64,000 nt of DNA from Pseudoduganella flava. GTDB lineage: Bacteria; Pseudomonadota; Gammaproteobacteria; Burkholderiales; Burkholderiaceae_D. The first letter of the stretch is position 1, and each line of letters starts with the position of its first letter. Shown here piece after piece: positions 43,688 through 56,473 of this stretch. Made by a program: the position numbers and the translations under genes. The notes below the pieces were generated by a model that saw only the letters and a program-made list of their open reading frames with translations, made no database searches and was not told the origin of the DNA. The stretch covers positions 682,001 to 746,000 of the forward strand of contig NZ_VLKW01000003.1 in NCBI RefSeq assembly GCF_007830495.1. The letters are read 5' to 3'.

Positions 43688-44974
43688 TTAATGTTGCTCT
43701 GCGGTTTGGGGCGTTAGCATGCGCCGGTACACGCGCGCCGTCAACCACAAGCCGAGCGCCAGCGATGTAAACACGAGCTGTCCGATGGCCAGCCACAACA
43801 CCGAGCCGGCCAGCGCCGGCGCGATGACGCCGGCCACGATGGCACCGGCCAGCGTCGTCTCGAACGACTGGCACGAGGCCACCGTGCCGCGGATGTGCGG
43901 GAACAGGTCCAGCGCCATCAACGTGGCGGCCGGCGCGACGACGGACATGCCGAACGTGTAGAAGAACAGCGGCAGCAACGTCCACGGCACGGCGGGCGGC
44001 ACGAACAGGTGCCACGCGACGTTGATGCCGGCAGCCCCCAGCAGGAAGCAGAAGCCGACGGCGATCTGCCGTTCGAACGTGATCTTGCCGGCCAGCCGGT
44101 TGGCGAACAGCGCGCCCGTGAAGATGCCGGAGACCGCCGGGATGAACAGCCACCCGAACTGGTCGGGCCCCAGGTGCAGCTGCTCCGGCAGCATGCGCGG
44201 TGCGGCCGTGATGTAGACGAACAGGCCGGAGAAATTCAGCGCGACGATCAGGGACTTCAGGTGGAACAGCGGCGAGCCGAGGATCTCGCGATAGCTGCCG
44301 ACGAGGAAACGGGGATTGAACGGCTGGCGCCTGTGCAGCGGCAGCGTCTCGGGCAGCCGCCGCCAGCAGACGACGAACAGGCCGATCGCGAACGCGAACA
44401 GGGTCAGGAAAATCGCACGCCAGTCCAGGTACTTGACGATCACGCCACCCATGATCGGCGCCACGGCCGGCGCGATCGAGAAGATCATCGTCACCAGCGA
44501 CAGCAGCCGGGCCGCCTCGGCATCGTGGTACAGGTCGCGGATGATCGCCCGCCCGACGACGACGCCGGCACCGGCCGACACGCCCTGCAGCATGCGGAAG
44601 AACCACAGGTAATGCACCGTGTGCGCGGCGGCGCAGCCGATGGTGCCGATCGCGAACAGGATCAGCGACACGAGGATCACGTTGCGCCGGCCAAATGCAT
44701 CGGACAGCGCGCCATGCCACAGCACCATCGCCGCGAACGACAGCATGTAGGCGGTGAGGCTTTGCTGCACTTCGAGCGGCGTGGCGGCCAGCGAGCGGCC
44801 GATCTCGGGGAACGCGGGCAGGTAGGCGTCGATCGAGAACGGCCCGAGCATCGACAGCGCGGCCAGCACGACGGCCAGCGCGCCCCGGCTCAGCGGGCGG
44901 GTATGCGGCTTCTTGCGCGGCGGCGCGGGCGGGACGGGATCGGGAGGGATGTCGGCTGGGGTGTCGGGGAGCAT
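43688..44974 (-). CDS. Bcr/CflA family multidrug efflux MFS transporter
   Basis: The 428-residue permease has 12 predicted membrane helices. The Bcr/CflA opening LSMLGPFSIDAYLPAFPEIGRSL is followed by motif A GALSDAFGRRNVIL and motif C-like SIAPAVAPIMGG. It exports drugs such as bicyclomycin-type compounds by proton antiport (family knowledge). ATG 44974 has GAAGAAG upstream and is preferred over a TTG seven codons earlier. A 30-residue Pro-rich N-terminal tail precedes helix 1. It is transcribed away from the repeat-rich gap after rlmL. Confidence 0.92.
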   Translation of the reverse strand: MLPDTPADIPPDPVPPAPPRKKPHTRPLSRGALAVVLAALSMLGPFSIDAYLPAFPEIGRSLAATPLEVQQSLTAYMLSFAAMVLWHGALSDAFGRRNVILVSLILFAIGTIGCAAAHTVHYLWFFRMLQGVSAGAGVVVGRAIIRDLYHDAEAARLLSLVTMIFSIAPAVAPIMGGVIVKYLDWRAIFLTLFAFAIGLFVVCWRRLPETLPLHRRQPFNPRFLVGSYREILGSPLFHLKSLIVALNFSGLFVYITAAPRMLPEQLHLGPDQFGWLFIPAVSGIFTGALFANRLAGKITFERQIAVGFCFLLGAAGINVAWHLFVPPAVPWTLLPLFFYTFGMSVVAPAATLMALDLFPHIRGTVASCQSFETTLAGAIVAGVIAPALAGSVLWLAIGQLVFTSLALGLWLTARVYRRMLTPQTAEQH

Positions 44975-45000
44975 CGTGCTTCTTCGCTTATCCAAAGTTA

Positions 45001-45163
45001 ACCCAGAAGCAGAGACAGGGGTCGGGAAGGAGTGATGGCTTGCAAGCCATCACCGCTTTGCCGGCGGAGAGCAAGCTCTCCAAAACCCCGGCTAAGCCCC
45101 GGCGGGTCCGACCCCAGGTTTCGCCTTGGGGTTACATTCGACCGTACCGGCACTCCAGCCGGT
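45001..45163. repeat. Cluster of palindromes downstream of rlmL
   Basis: A perfect 22-bp palindrome (45032-45053, arms GTGATGGCTTG / CAAGCCATCAC), GGAGAGC-AA-GCTCTCC (45066-45081), GGGTCCGACCCC nearby and ACCGGC / GCCGGT (45046-51 style stem at 45146-45163). The block starts with ACCCAGAAGCA, also present at 46450 on the other side of rlmL. Confidence 0.8.
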
Positions 45164-45168
45164 CAGTA

Positions 45169-46380
45169 TCACTCTTCGCTTTTCGGTTTCGCTTCTTCGC
45201 GCCGGTTGAAACCGGCCACCATGTCGAAGCGGAACAGGCGGCATTCCAGCGCGCCGTTGAAGAACGGCGTCTTGCGCGACTCCTTCAGCCGCAGCATCTT
45301 CGGCAGGTTCAGGTCGGCCGTGAACAGGTAGGCCGTCCACCCCGCGAAGCGCTGCTTCAACGTCTTCGAGAGGTCGGCGTAGAACGATTTCGCCAGCTCG
45401 TCTTCCGGCAACGTGCTGTCACCCCGCACGCCGATCCGCTCGCCGTATGGAGGATTCGTCAGCAGGATGCCCGGCGTGGCGGTCGGCGGCTGCACCTGCT
45501 GCGCCTCGATCTGCTTCAACGGAACGTCGAACAGGATACCGGCATTCCTGAGATTGTGGCGCGTCATTGCGACCATGTCGCCGGAGATGTCGGAGCCGAA
45601 GATCGTCGGTTCGGACGGCAGCGGGTTCGGTTTGAACGATGCCTTCATCTCCAGCCACGGGGCCGGATCAAAGTCATGGAATTTCTCGAACGCGAAGCGG
45701 CGGCGCGCGCCGGGCGGCACGCCCTGCACCATCTGCGCGGCCTCGCACAGGATCGTGCCGGAGCCACACATCGGGTCGAACAGCGGCATGCCAGGCTTCC
45801 AGCCGGATACCCGCAACAGGCCGGCGGCCAGGTTCTCGCGCAGCGGCGCGTCGCCCGTCTCGCTGCGCCAGCCGCGCTTGAACAGCGCCTCGCCGGACGT
45901 ATCGAGATAGACGATGAACTGGCGCTGGTCGAGGAAACCTGCGATGCGCATGTCCGGCTCGCGCGTGTCGACGGACGGGCGCTTGCCGTACATGTCGCGG
46001 AAGCGGTCGCAGACGGCATCCTTGATCTTCAAGGTCGTGAACTCGATGCTCTTCAACGGCGACTTGATGGCCGTGACGTCGACACGGATCGTGTGGTCCA
46101 CGCCGAACCACTCTTCCCACGGCTGCGCGAGCACGAGGTCGTAGATGTCGTTTTCGTTCTGGTAATGGCACACGCCCATGCGCATCAGCACGCGCGACGC
46201 GATGCGTGAATGCAGGTTGATGCGGTAGGCGTCGTACAGGTCGCCGGAGCAATGCACGCCGCCGGGCACCTGGTTGTGCACTTTCAGCGTGGCGCTGTGG
46301 GTGGTTTGCGCGATCTCGGCCAGCTCTTCAGCGAGCGCCGCTTCCATGCCGCGCGGGCAGGGGCAGAAATAGGAGGTCAT
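45169..46380 (-). CDS. rlmL: THUMP-domain 23S rRNA (guanine-N2) methyltransferase, RlmL-type
   Basis: The 403-residue protein has an N-terminal ferredoxin-like/THUMP region and a C-terminal Rossmann domain. The latter shows PLFDPMCGSGTILCEAA, FGSDISGDMVAMTRHN and the catalytic NPPYGER, which methylates exocyclic guanine N2. It corresponds to the N-terminal half of E. coli RlmKL (G2445); the RlmK half is not attached. The start MTSYFCPCPRGMEAALAEEL is the family N-terminus. Both flanks carry palindromic repeats. Confidence 0.9.
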   Translation of the reverse strand: MTSYFCPCPRGMEAALAEELAEIAQTTHSATLKVHNQVPGGVHCSGDLYDAYRINLHSRIASRVLMRMGVCHYQNENDIYDLVLAQPWEEWFGVDHTIRVDVTAIKSPLKSIEFTTLKIKDAVCDRFRDMYGKRPSVDTREPDMRIAGFLDQRQFIVYLDTSGEALFKRGWRSETGDAPLRENLAAGLLRVSGWKPGMPLFDPMCGSGTILCEAAQMVQGVPPGARRRFAFEKFHDFDPAPWLEMKASFKPNPLPSEPTIFGSDISGDMVAMTRHNLRNAGILFDVPLKQIEAQQVQPPTATPGILLTNPPYGERIGVRGDSTLPEDELAKSFYADLSKTLKQRFAGWTAYLFTADLNLPKMLRLKESRKTPFFNGALECRLFRFDMVAGFNRREEAKPKSEE

Positions 46381-46449
46381 CGGGATACCTTTTGTCCGTT
46401 GTGAAATGCAAAAATACGGGTCACCGAGGAGCCACAGGCTCAAGTCGAA

Positions 46450-46493
46450 ACCCAGAAGCAAACCCCGGGGTCAGACCCGATGGGTCTGACCCC
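46450..46493. repeat. Palindromic repeat upstream of rlmL (GGGGTC variant)
   Basis: ACCCAGAAGCA (46450-46460), then perfect 12-base arms GGGGTCAGACCC / GGGTCTGACCCC (46467-46478 and 46482-46493) with a GAT loop. Confidence 0.9.
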
Positions 46494-46519
46494 AGCTTTA
46501 CGCCGTTGGTTCTTAAAAC

Positions 46520-47122
46520 TCAACCGGCACGCATCGCCCGTTCCAGAAAATCGAGCCGGTCCTGGCCCCAGAAGCTTTCGCCGTCCAGGATGTACCACGG
46601 CGAGCCGAACACGTTGGCGGCGGTGCCGGCTTCCGTGTTGCGGTCGTATTCGGCCTGCACGCTGGCCGTCGGCGCGGATTTCAGCAGCTGCGCGCCGTCC
46701 AGCTCCAGGTCGTTCGCGCAGCCGATCAGGGTCGCTTCGTCGGCGATGTTCTTTTCTTCCGCCCACAGGCCGCGCATGATCGCTTGCGCCAAGTTCAGCG
46801 CCACGTCCAGGCCGTGCGACAGCCGGGCGGCGATGATCAATTTCGCGGCGGCGTCGGGCGACACGGGAAAGAACTTCGGCTGCACGTTCAGCGGCATGCC
46901 GAGGAACGCCGACCAGCGCGCCAGTTCGACGAGGCGGTAAGCCTGCCGCTGCGGCGGGCGTTTGGCCAGCGGCAGGCCGCCGGACGCGTTGAACACCTTG
47001 CCCAGGTCCAGCGGCCGCAGGTCGATCTGCACGCCATGCTTGCGGCACAGCGCCACGAAGCGTTCGTGGCCCAGGTAGGCCCACGGCGAATGCGGGGCAA
47101 AGTAGTACAGGCAGGTCTTCAT
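46520..47122 (-). CDS. DsbA-family 2-hydroxychromene-2-carboxylate isomerase-like protein
   Basis: The 200-residue thioredoxin-fold protein of the kappa-class GST/HCCA isomerase group has an N-terminal YYFAPHSPWAYLGHERF, with Ser in place of the DsbA cysteine pair. A helical insert follows, then VFGSPWYILDGESFWGQDRLDFLERAM. It probably uses glutathione and acts on aromatic-ring cleavage products or is a general isomerase. The ATG 47122 is 16 bases after the upstream stop. It is the last gene of the leuS operon. Confidence 0.9.
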   Translation of the reverse strand: MKTCLYYFAPHSPWAYLGHERFVALCRKHGVQIDLRPLDLGKVFNASGGLPLAKRPPQRQAYRLVELARWSAFLGMPLNVQPKFFPVSPDAAAKLIIAARLSHGLDVALNLAQAIMRGLWAEEKNIADEATLIGCANDLELDGAQLLKSAPTASVQAEYDRNTEAGTAANVFGSPWYILDGESFWGQDRLDFLERAMRAG

Positions 47123-47138
47123 GCGTCCTCCGAGCAAA

Positions 47139-47567
47139 TCAGAATGGCTTGACGACGACGAGGATCACGATCGCCAGCAGCAGCAGCACCGGCACCTCGT
47201 TGAACCAGCGGTAGAACTTGTCGCCGCGCTTGTTCACGCCGCGCTCGAACTTCTTCAGCAGCGAACCGCAAGCGTGGTGGTAGCCCAGCACGAGCACGAC
47301 GAACAGCAGCTTCGCATGCAGCCAGCCCGGCATCGTCATGCCCTGCGGCGTGCGGTACTGCATCCACGTCAGCAGCAGGCCGAACACGACGGCCGGCACC
47401 GCGAGCATCGTCATGAAGCGGTACAGCTTGCGGGCCATCAGCAGCAGGCGCTCCGTCGTCGCCCCCGGCTGTTCCATCGCCAGGTTGACGAAGATGCGCG
47501 GCAGGTAGAACAGGCCGGCGAACCAGGACACGATGAAGACGATGTGCAGCGCTTTAATCCACAGCAT
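47139..47567 (-). CDS. HemJ/CopD-like membrane protein
   Basis: The 142-residue protein has four hydrophobic segments and the HemJ pattern: MLWIKALHIVFIVSWFAGLFYLPRIFV, KLYRFMTMLAVPAV and WLHAKLLFVVLVLGYHH. It resembles the protoporphyrinogen oxidase HemJ and the CopD family, and conserved His8 and the HAK/YHH histidines fit heme binding. Function is therefore either protoporphyrinogen IX oxidation or a related role. It lies 17 bases after proA. Confidence 0.8.
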   Translation of the reverse strand: MLWIKALHIVFIVSWFAGLFYLPRIFVNLAMEQPGATTERLLLMARKLYRFMTMLAVPAVVFGLLLTWMQYRTPQGMTMPGWLHAKLLFVVLVLGYHHACGSLLKKFERGVNKRGDKFYRWFNEVPVLLLLAIVILVVVKPF

Positions 47568-47584
47568 AGGGGCTCGATTCCTTG

Positions 47585-48874
47585 TTATTTGCGCGTTTCG
47601 CCGTGGCCGAACACCACGTACTTCAGCGACGTCAATCCTTCCAGTCCCACCGGGCCGCGGGCATGCAGCTTGTCGTTGGAAATGCCGATCTCGGCGCCCA
47701 AGCCGTATTCGAACCCGTCGGCAAAGCGCGTCGACGCGTTCACCATCACGGATGCCGAATCGACTTCGCGCAGGAAGCGCATCGCCGCGCTGTAGTCCTC
47801 GGTGACGATCGCCTCGGTATGCTTCGACGACCACGTGTTGATGTGGTCCATCGCCGCGTCGATGCCGTCGACGACGCGCACCGCCAGGATCGGCGCCAGG
47901 TATTCGGTGGCCCAGTCTTCTTCCGTCGCGTGCGCGAGGTGCGGGTAACGGGGCGTCGACAGGATCGCGTACGCCTCGTCGTCGCAGCGCAGCTCGACCT
48001 GCTCGGCCACGTACAGCTTGGCCAGCTCCGGCAGAACGGCCGGCGCGATGCTGCGCTCGACCAGCAACGTCTCCATCGTGTTGCAGGTGCCGTAGCGGTG
48101 GCATTTCGCGTTGAAGCCGATGTCCAGCGCCTTCTTCAGGTCGGCCTTCGCATCGATGTACACGTGGCAGATGCCGTCCAGGTGCTTGATCATCGGCACG
48201 GTGGCTTCTTCCATCAGGCGGGCGATCAGGCCCTTGCCGCCGCGCGGCACGATCACGTCCACGTATTGCGGCATCGTGATCAGCGCACCGACGGCGGCGC
48301 GGTCGGTCGTGTCGACCACCTGCACGCCGTCTTCCGGCAGGCCCGCGTCGATCAAGCCCTGCTTGACGATCTTCGCCAGCGCGCGGTTGCAGTGGATCGC
48401 CTCCGAGCCGCCGCGCAAGATCGTCGCGTTGCCGCTCTTGATGCACAGGCCCGCCGCATCGACCGTCACGTTCGGCCGCGCTTCGTAGATGATGCCGATG
48501 ACGCCCAGCGGCACGCGCATCTGGCCGACCTGGATGCCGGTCGGGCGCACCTTCATGTTCGAGATTTCGCCCACCGGGTCTGGCAGCGCGACGATCTGGC
48601 GCAGGCCTTCGACCATCGTGGCGATCGCCTTCTCCGACAACGTCAGCCGGTCGACCATCGCCGGCGCCAGGCCGTTCGCGCGGGCCGCTTCCAGGTCCTG
48701 CTGGTTGGCGGCGCGCAGCGCGGCCGCATCGCGCTCGATCGCATCGGCGATCAGCATCAGCGCGCGGTTGCGCGTCGCGCTGTCGGCGCGGGCCATCGCG
48801 CGCGATGCGGTGCGGGCGCGCTTGCCCAGCTCCTCCATGTACTGCCTGACATCGTGTCGAACTGCGTCGTTCAT
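47585..48874 (-). CDS. proA: Gamma-glutamyl phosphate reductase
   Basis: Second step of proline synthesis: reduces gamma-glutamyl phosphate to the semialdehyde with NADPH. The protein (429 residues from ATG 48874) has the aldehyde-dehydrogenase fold with [20 protein letters not shown]-like VPRGGKGLI, the catalytic Cys in [12 protein letters not shown] and the C-terminal GLTSLKYVV. Two adjacent ATGs (48877 and 48874) overlap the holA stop. The second has the better distance from GAGG, and either gives coupling to holA. Confidence 0.96.
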   Translation of the reverse strand: MNDAVRHDVRQYMEELGKRARTASRAMARADSATRNRALMLIADAIERDAAALRAANQQDLEAARANGLAPAMVDRLTLSEKAIATMVEGLRQIVALPDPVGEISNMKVRPTGIQVGQMRVPLGVIGIIYEARPNVTVDAAGLCIKSGNATILRGGSEAIHCNRALAKIVKQGLIDAGLPEDGVQVVDTTDRAAVGALITMPQYVDVIVPRGGKGLIARLMEEATVPMIKHLDGICHVYIDAKADLKKALDIGFNAKCHRYGTCNTMETLLVERSIAPAVLPELAKLYVAEQVELRCDDEAYAILSTPRYPHLAHATEEDWATEYLAPILAVRVVDGIDAAMDHINTWSSKHTEAIVTEDYSAAMRFLREVDSASVMVNASTRFADGFEYGLGAEIGISNDKLHARGPVGLEGLTSLKYVVFGHGETRK

Positions 48875-49893
48875 CATTGTCCTCGAGCTATTCTCAACGC
48901 CAGCTGCAGCATGGCGTCCCACTGGTCGCCCGCGTACGCCTTGGCGCGCAAGCCCTTGACCATCTTGTCGACCTGGGCGGCCTGGCGCAGCGCGTCCTCC
49001 AGCACCGGCAGCGTCACGCGCCGCAGTGCCGGGTCCATCAGCCGCTCGCGCGGGCCCCAGATGCGGTATTCCTTCAGCAGCGCCGGCAGCGGCCGGCCCT
49101 GCGCCATCCCTGCCTTCAATTTTAGCAGCGTGCGGATTTCCTCGGACACGGCCCACAGCACCAGCGGCAGCGCCTCGCCCTCGCCCTTCAAGCCTTCCAG
49201 CATGCGCACGAGGCGCGCGGCGTCGCCCGCCAGCATCGCTTCGGACAGCTTGAACACGTCGTAGCGCGCCACGTTCAGCACGGCGTCGTGCACCTGCTCG
49301 TACGACAGCTTGCCCGCCGCGTGCAGCAGGCCCAGTTTCTGGATTTCCTGGTGCGCCGCCAGCAGGTTGCCCTCGACGCGGTCGGCGATGAAGTCGAGGC
49401 TTTGCCGGTCCGTGCTCTGGCCCTGCATCGACAGCCGCATCGAAATCCAGTTCGGCAGCTGCCCCCGTTCGATGTTCGGGATCTCGACGTACACGGCCGC
49501 CTGCTGCAGGGCCGCCACCCAGGCCGCCTTGGCCGTCTGCCAGTCCAGCTTCGGCAGCGTGATCAGCGTGAGATTATCCGGCGACAGGTCCTTCACATAG
49601 GCCTGCAGCGCCGCGGCGCCATCCTTGCCCGGCTTGCCCGTGGGGATGCGCAACTCGATCAGCTTCTTGTCGCCGAACAGCGAGAGCGCCTGGTTGGCGG
49701 CCAGCAGCTCGCCCCATTTGAAGCTGCGCTCCACCGTCAGCACGTCGCGCTCGGAATAGCCTTGCGCGCGGGCGGCACGGCGGATCTTGTCCGCCGCTTC
49801 CAGCGCGAGCAGGTGCTCGTCGCTGGTGATCACGTACAGCGGTGCCAGGGACTTGGCCAGGTGGCCGTCCAGCGCTTCAGCGCGGAGTATCAT
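48874..49893 (-). CDS. holA: DNA polymerase III subunit delta
   Basis: Clamp-loader subunit that opens the beta clamp. The 339-residue protein has the delta fold: an N-terminal AAA-like domain starting [22 protein letters not shown], an [25 protein letters not shown] segment, an [10 protein letters not shown] loop and a helical C-terminal domain with QEIQKLGLL. It overlaps the proA start and lies one base after the lptE stop, an order typical of beta-proteobacteria. Confidence 0.95.
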   Translation of the reverse strand: MILRAEALDGHLAKSLAPLYVITSDEHLLALEAADKIRRAARAQGYSERDVLTVERSFKWGELLAANQALSLFGDKKLIELRIPTGKPGKDGAAALQAYVKDLSPDNLTLITLPKLDWQTAKAAWVAALQQAAVYVEIPNIERGQLPNWISMRLSMQGQSTDRQSLDFIADRVEGNLLAAHQEIQKLGLLHAAGKLSYEQVHDAVLNVARYDVFKLSEAMLAGDAARLVRMLEGLKGEGEALPLVLWAVSEEIRTLLKLKAGMAQGRPLPALLKEYRIWGPRERLMDPALRRVTLPVLEDALRQAAQVDKMVKGLRAKAYAGDQWDAMLQLALRIARGQ

Positions 49894-49894
49894 G

Positions 49895-50569
49895 CTACTC
49901 CTGGCGTTCCTTGGGCTCCGCAGGTCCCTGCGGCACCGGCGTGGCCGTCGTTCCCGGCTGCGCGACCGAACCCGGCGCGACGATGCCCGGCACGGACAGC
50001 GGGCTGACCGTGCTGGTCGGCGCCGCATCGGGACGGGACGGCTTGATCGCCGCCATGCGCCGCATCATCTGCTGCACCAGGTCCTTCTGCATGTCGCGGT
50101 ACAGCTGCGCCTCTTCCTGTTCCTTCGCCAGCAGCTGCGTTTCGCTGAACGTGATCGGGCGCGTCAGCGTGATCTGCGTGGGGCCCAGCAGCTGGGTGCC
50201 CGTGCCATTCGTAACGCGGAAGACGATGTTATACGTCAGCAGGTATTCGCTGACGCGGCCGGCGCTGTTCAGCGACAGGATCGACTTGCTGCGCGTTTTT
50301 TCCGGATCGGTGATGACCTCGACGACACCATCGGCCCGCTTCGGATCGGTGACGATCGTCGTACCGCCGTTGACGCGGATGTTGCGCTTCAAGTCGATCG
50401 CCAGCGGCGACGAATCCGGCAGGCTGATGTACATCGACGAGAACGGCAGCGTGTAGTTGCCGCCCGAGCCGCGCAGGTGGAAGCCGCAGCCGGAAAGCGC
50501 GGTTGCGCTGCCGGCCAGCGCGGCCAGCAGCACCACGTTGCGGGTAATGCCTTTCAGAGTCGTCGCCAT
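49895..50569 (-). CDS. lptE: LPS-assembly lipoprotein LptE
   Basis: Plugs the LptD barrel in the outer membrane during LPS delivery. The 224-residue protein has a lipoprotein signal with lipobox LSGC (Cys28). The LptE core begins GFHLRG and includes YISLPDSSPLAIDLKRNI, and a Pro/Thr-rich tail of about 45 residues follows. The tail is longer than in E. coli. It lies 4 bases after leuS and 1 base before holA. Confidence 0.93.
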   Translation of the reverse strand: MATTLKGITRNVVLLAALAGSATALSGCGFHLRGSGGNYTLPFSSMYISLPDSSPLAIDLKRNIRVNGGTTIVTDPKRADGVVEVITDPEKTRSKSILSLNSAGRVSEYLLTYNIVFRVTNGTGTQLLGPTQITLTRPITFSETQLLAKEQEEAQLYRDMQKDLVQQMMRRMAAIKPSRPDAAPTSTVSPLSVPGIVAPGSVAQPGTTATPVPQGPAEPKERQE

Positions 50570-50573
50570 AGCC

Positions 50574-54037
<3,464 letters not shown>

Positions 54038-54046
54038 CTTCTGTCC

Positions 54047-54061
54047 GTGAACCGGGTTCAC
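54047..54061. promoter_or_regulatory. Palindromic operator candidate before the SDR gene
   Basis: GTGAACC-G-GGTTCAC, perfect 7-base arms. A related GAACC/GGTTC dyad lies before the araC gene at 53260-53280. Possible target of the AraC or LysR regulator on either side. Confidence 0.5.
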
Positions 54062-54136
54062 AAGTCTTGTTCTCCAGCGCCCATTTATCGGGCGCCGCGC
54101 GGGACCTATGCTTGCCGCTCATCTTTGGGAGGACTT

Positions 54137-54925
54137 ATGCAACTGGACCTGAACGACAAGACCGCGCTCGTGAGCGCATCCACTTCCGGCATCGGCTACG
54201 CGATCGCCGACCGCCTGCTGGCCGAAGGCGCCACCGTGATCGTCAACGGCCGCAGTGAAGCGACCGTGGCCAAGGCGGTGGCCGCGCTGCGCGACAAGCA
54301 TGGCTTCGAGCGCGTGCTGCCGCTGGCGGCCGACCTGTCCGTGCCTGGATCGGAACGGGCGGCCGCGGAGCGCTATCCGCACGTCGACATCCTGATCAAC
54401 AACATGGGGACGTATGCGCTGTCGGACTTCTTCAGCACGACGGACGAGGACTGGCAGCGCATGTTCGAAACGAACGTGTGGAGCGGCGTGCGGCTGGCCC
54501 GCACCTACATGAAGGGCATGCTGGAGCGCGGCGCGGGCCGCGTCGTGTTCATCTCCAGCGAAGTGGCGCTGACGCCGATGGCCGCGATGGCGCACTACAG
54601 CGCCAGCAAGGCCACGCAGCTGTCGATCTCGCGCAGCCTGGCGGAGCTGACGAAGGGCACGGCCGTCACCGTCAACGCTGTTCTCCCTGGGCCGACCGAG
54701 ACGGACAGCCTGAAGTCGTTCATCGAATCCGTCAACCCGGGCTTGCCGTACGCGCAGGCGGAACGCAAGTTCATGGACGAGAACCGCCCGTCGTCGCTGA
54801 TCTACCGCCTGGCCAAGCCGGCCGAGGTGGCGGACGTCGTCGCCTTCCTGGCCAGCCCGCGCGCCGCGGTGATCAACGGCGCGGCGATCCGTGCCGAGGG
54901 CGGCACGGTACAGACGATCGCCTGA
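54137..54925 (+). CDS. Short-chain dehydrogenase/reductase
   Basis: The 262-residue SDR has a glycine-rich SASTSGIG (the usual TG is replaced by SA), a NNMG motif, catalytic Ser in VFISSEV and YSASK. GAAIRAEGGTVQTIA at the C-terminus is typical of oligomeric family members. The start follows GGAGGAC. A LysR regulator gene begins 41 bases downstream on the same strand and is a natural candidate regulator. The substrate is unknown. Confidence 0.9.
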   Translation: MQLDLNDKTALVSASTSGIGYAIADRLLAEGATVIVNGRSEATVAKAVAALRDKHGFERVLPLAADLSVPGSERAAAERYPHVDILINNMGTYALSDFFSTTDEDWQRMFETNVWSGVRLARTYMKGMLERGAGRVVFISSEVALTPMAAMAHYSASKATQLSISRSLAELTKGTAVTVNAVLPGPTETDSLKSFIESVNPGLPYAQAERKFMDENRPSSLIYRLAKPAEVADVVAFLASPRAAVINGAAIRAEGGTVQTIA

Positions 54926-54966
54926 GCGCAGGTATACTCGCCGGCAGTACAGCGAAAGGGGCAGAG

Positions 54967-55878
54967 TTGGATAACCGCAGCGGCGAAATGCAGGTCTTCG
55001 TGAAGGTCGTGGAAACGGGCAGCTTTTCCGCGACCGCGCCCCTGTTGAACCTCTCCCCTTCCGCCGTCAGCAAGGTGGTGTCGCGCATCGAGGAAAGGCT
55101 GGGCGTGCAGCTGTTCAAGCGCTCCACGCGGCACCTGGCGCTGACCGCCGAAGGCCGCGAATACCACGACAGCTGCGTGCGCATCCTGCAGGACATCGAG
55201 GAAGCGGAACAGCGCGCGTCGCAGCGCTCCGCGCAAATTCGCGGCATGTTGCGGGTCAACGTGTCGCTGCCGTTCGGCCAGCACTACCTGGTGCCCGCGC
55301 TGGCGGAATTCAGCCGGCTGTACCCGGACATCACCGTCGACATCTCGCTCACCGATGCCAAGATCGAACTGCAGCGCGACGAGGTGGACGTCGCCGTGCG
55401 CATGGGCCCATTGCACGACGTGTCGTACCGCGCCCGCAACCTGGGGCGCAGCCGGATGGCGGTGGTGGCCGCGCCCTCCTACCTGGAGCAGCATGGCACG
55501 CCGCAGGTGCCGTCGGACCTGGCCGGCCATCGCTGCCTGGGCTTCAACTTTCGCCGCGCGACGGGCGAGTGGCCGTTCCTCGTCGACGGCCGCCTGACGC
55601 ACCTGGCCGTCGGCGGCGGCATGCTGACGAATAACGGCGAAACGATGCGGCAGCTGACGCTGCAGGGCCTGGGCATCAGCCGCGTCGGCCTGTTCCACGT
55701 GTACGACGATATCCAGCGCGGCGACCTCGTCGAGCTGCTGCCCGCCTTCAATGCAGGCGACCTGGAAGAGATCAACCTGATCTTCCTGAACCAGCGCCAC
55801 ATGCCGCCGCGCATCCGCGCCTTCATCGACTTCGCCGTGGACCGGCTCGCGCCGCTGCTCGCACGCTCTTTGCCATAA
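54967..55878 (+). CDS. LysR family transcriptional regulator
   Basis: The 303-residue protein has an N-terminal winged helix (MQVFVKVVETGSFSATAPLLNLSPSAVSKVVSRIEERLGVQLFKRSTRHLALTAEG). The LysR substrate-binding domain of the CrgA/DmlR-like group follows. A TTG start at 54967 is proposed: AAAGGGG is five bases upstream. ATG 54988 would give a 296-residue protein that begins right at the HTH and is a reasonable alternative. The target is probably the SDR gene. Confidence 0.9.
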   Translation: MDNRSGEMQVFVKVVETGSFSATAPLLNLSPSAVSKVVSRIEERLGVQLFKRSTRHLALTAEGREYHDSCVRILQDIEEAEQRASQRSAQIRGMLRVNVSLPFGQHYLVPALAEFSRLYPDITVDISLTDAKIELQRDEVDVAVRMGPLHDVSYRARNLGRSRMAVVAAPSYLEQHGTPQVPSDLAGHRCLGFNFRRATGEWPFLVDGRLTHLAVGGGMLTNNGETMRQLTLQGLGISRVGLFHVYDDIQRGDLVELLPAFNAGDLEEINLIFLNQRHMPPRIRAFIDFAVDRLAPLLARSLP

Positions 55879-55968
55879 GCGGCGGCCTGGGCTGACGACC
55901 TTCCATTTTTCCAATCCGCCCACGGGGCGGCATGGCATGATGGCCGGATCGTCAACCAGGAGAGCACC

Positions 55969-56334
55969 ATGATCAAAGGACTGCGCACCGCCATCTATCC
56001 CGCCAACGACCTGCCCGCCGCAAAGGCGTGGTACGCAAGGGTGTTCGGCACCGAACCTTACTTCGACCAGCCGTTCTACGTGGGCTTCGCGATCGCCGGC
56101 TTCGAACTGGGCATCGTGCCGGACGGCCAGCCCGGTACCGCGGGCACCAAGGTGTACTGGGGCGTCGACGACATCGACGCCGAGACCGCGCGCGTGATCG
56201 AACTGGGCGCGACCATCCACTCGGCGATCCAGGACGTGGGCGACGGCATCCGCGTCGTCGAGCTCGCGGACCCGTTCGGCAATGTGCTGGGGCTGATCCA
56301 GAACCCGCATTTCGACGTCGCCGCCGTGCGCTGA
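55969..56334 (+). CDS. VOC (glyoxalase/bleomycin resistance) family protein
   Basis: The 121-residue protein has the betaalphabeta-betabetabeta halves of the VOC fold: IYPANDLPAAKAWYARVFGTEPYFDQPFYVGFAI and VYWGVDDIDAETARVIELGATIHSAIQDVG...ELADPFGNVLGLIQNP. Few metal ligands are conserved relative to GloA, so it may bind without catalysis. GGAG precedes the ATG. It is followed by a palindromic repeat, then the map1 operator. Confidence 0.88.
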   Translation: MIKGLRTAIYPANDLPAAKAWYARVFGTEPYFDQPFYVGFAIAGFELGIVPDGQPGTAGTKVYWGVDDIDAETARVIELGATIHSAIQDVGDGIRVVELADPFGNVLGLIQNPHFDVAAVR

Positions 56335-56350
56335 TCGCTGCGCCACACCA

Positions 56351-56393
56351 ATGTTTCCAAAAAACGGGGTCTGACCCCGATTTTGGGAAACAT
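56351..56393. repeat. Palindromic repeat of the TTTCC-hairpin type (GGGGTC variant)
   Basis: Outer arms ATGTTTCC...AAAA / TTTTGGGAAACAT (56351-56393), inner CGGGGTC-T-GACCCCG. It shows the outer arms of the GGGGAC copies with the inner arm of the rlmL copy. Confidence 0.85.
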
Positions 56394-56426
56394 CCACGAT
56401 AACGCGGGCGGCGCGGGGTGTGATAG

Positions 56427-56452
56427 TATACGTTTCATATATAAACCGTATA
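56427..56452. promoter_or_regulatory. 26-bp dyad operator candidate before map1
   Basis: TATACGTT - T - CATATATA - A - ACCGTATA: 8-bp arms (7 of 8 paired) around 10 bases. The same layout is found at 57281-57306. It covers the AT-rich stretch where the map1 promoter must lie. Confidence 0.7.
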
Positions 56453-56473
56453 TTCACTCATGCCGAGGCGCCC

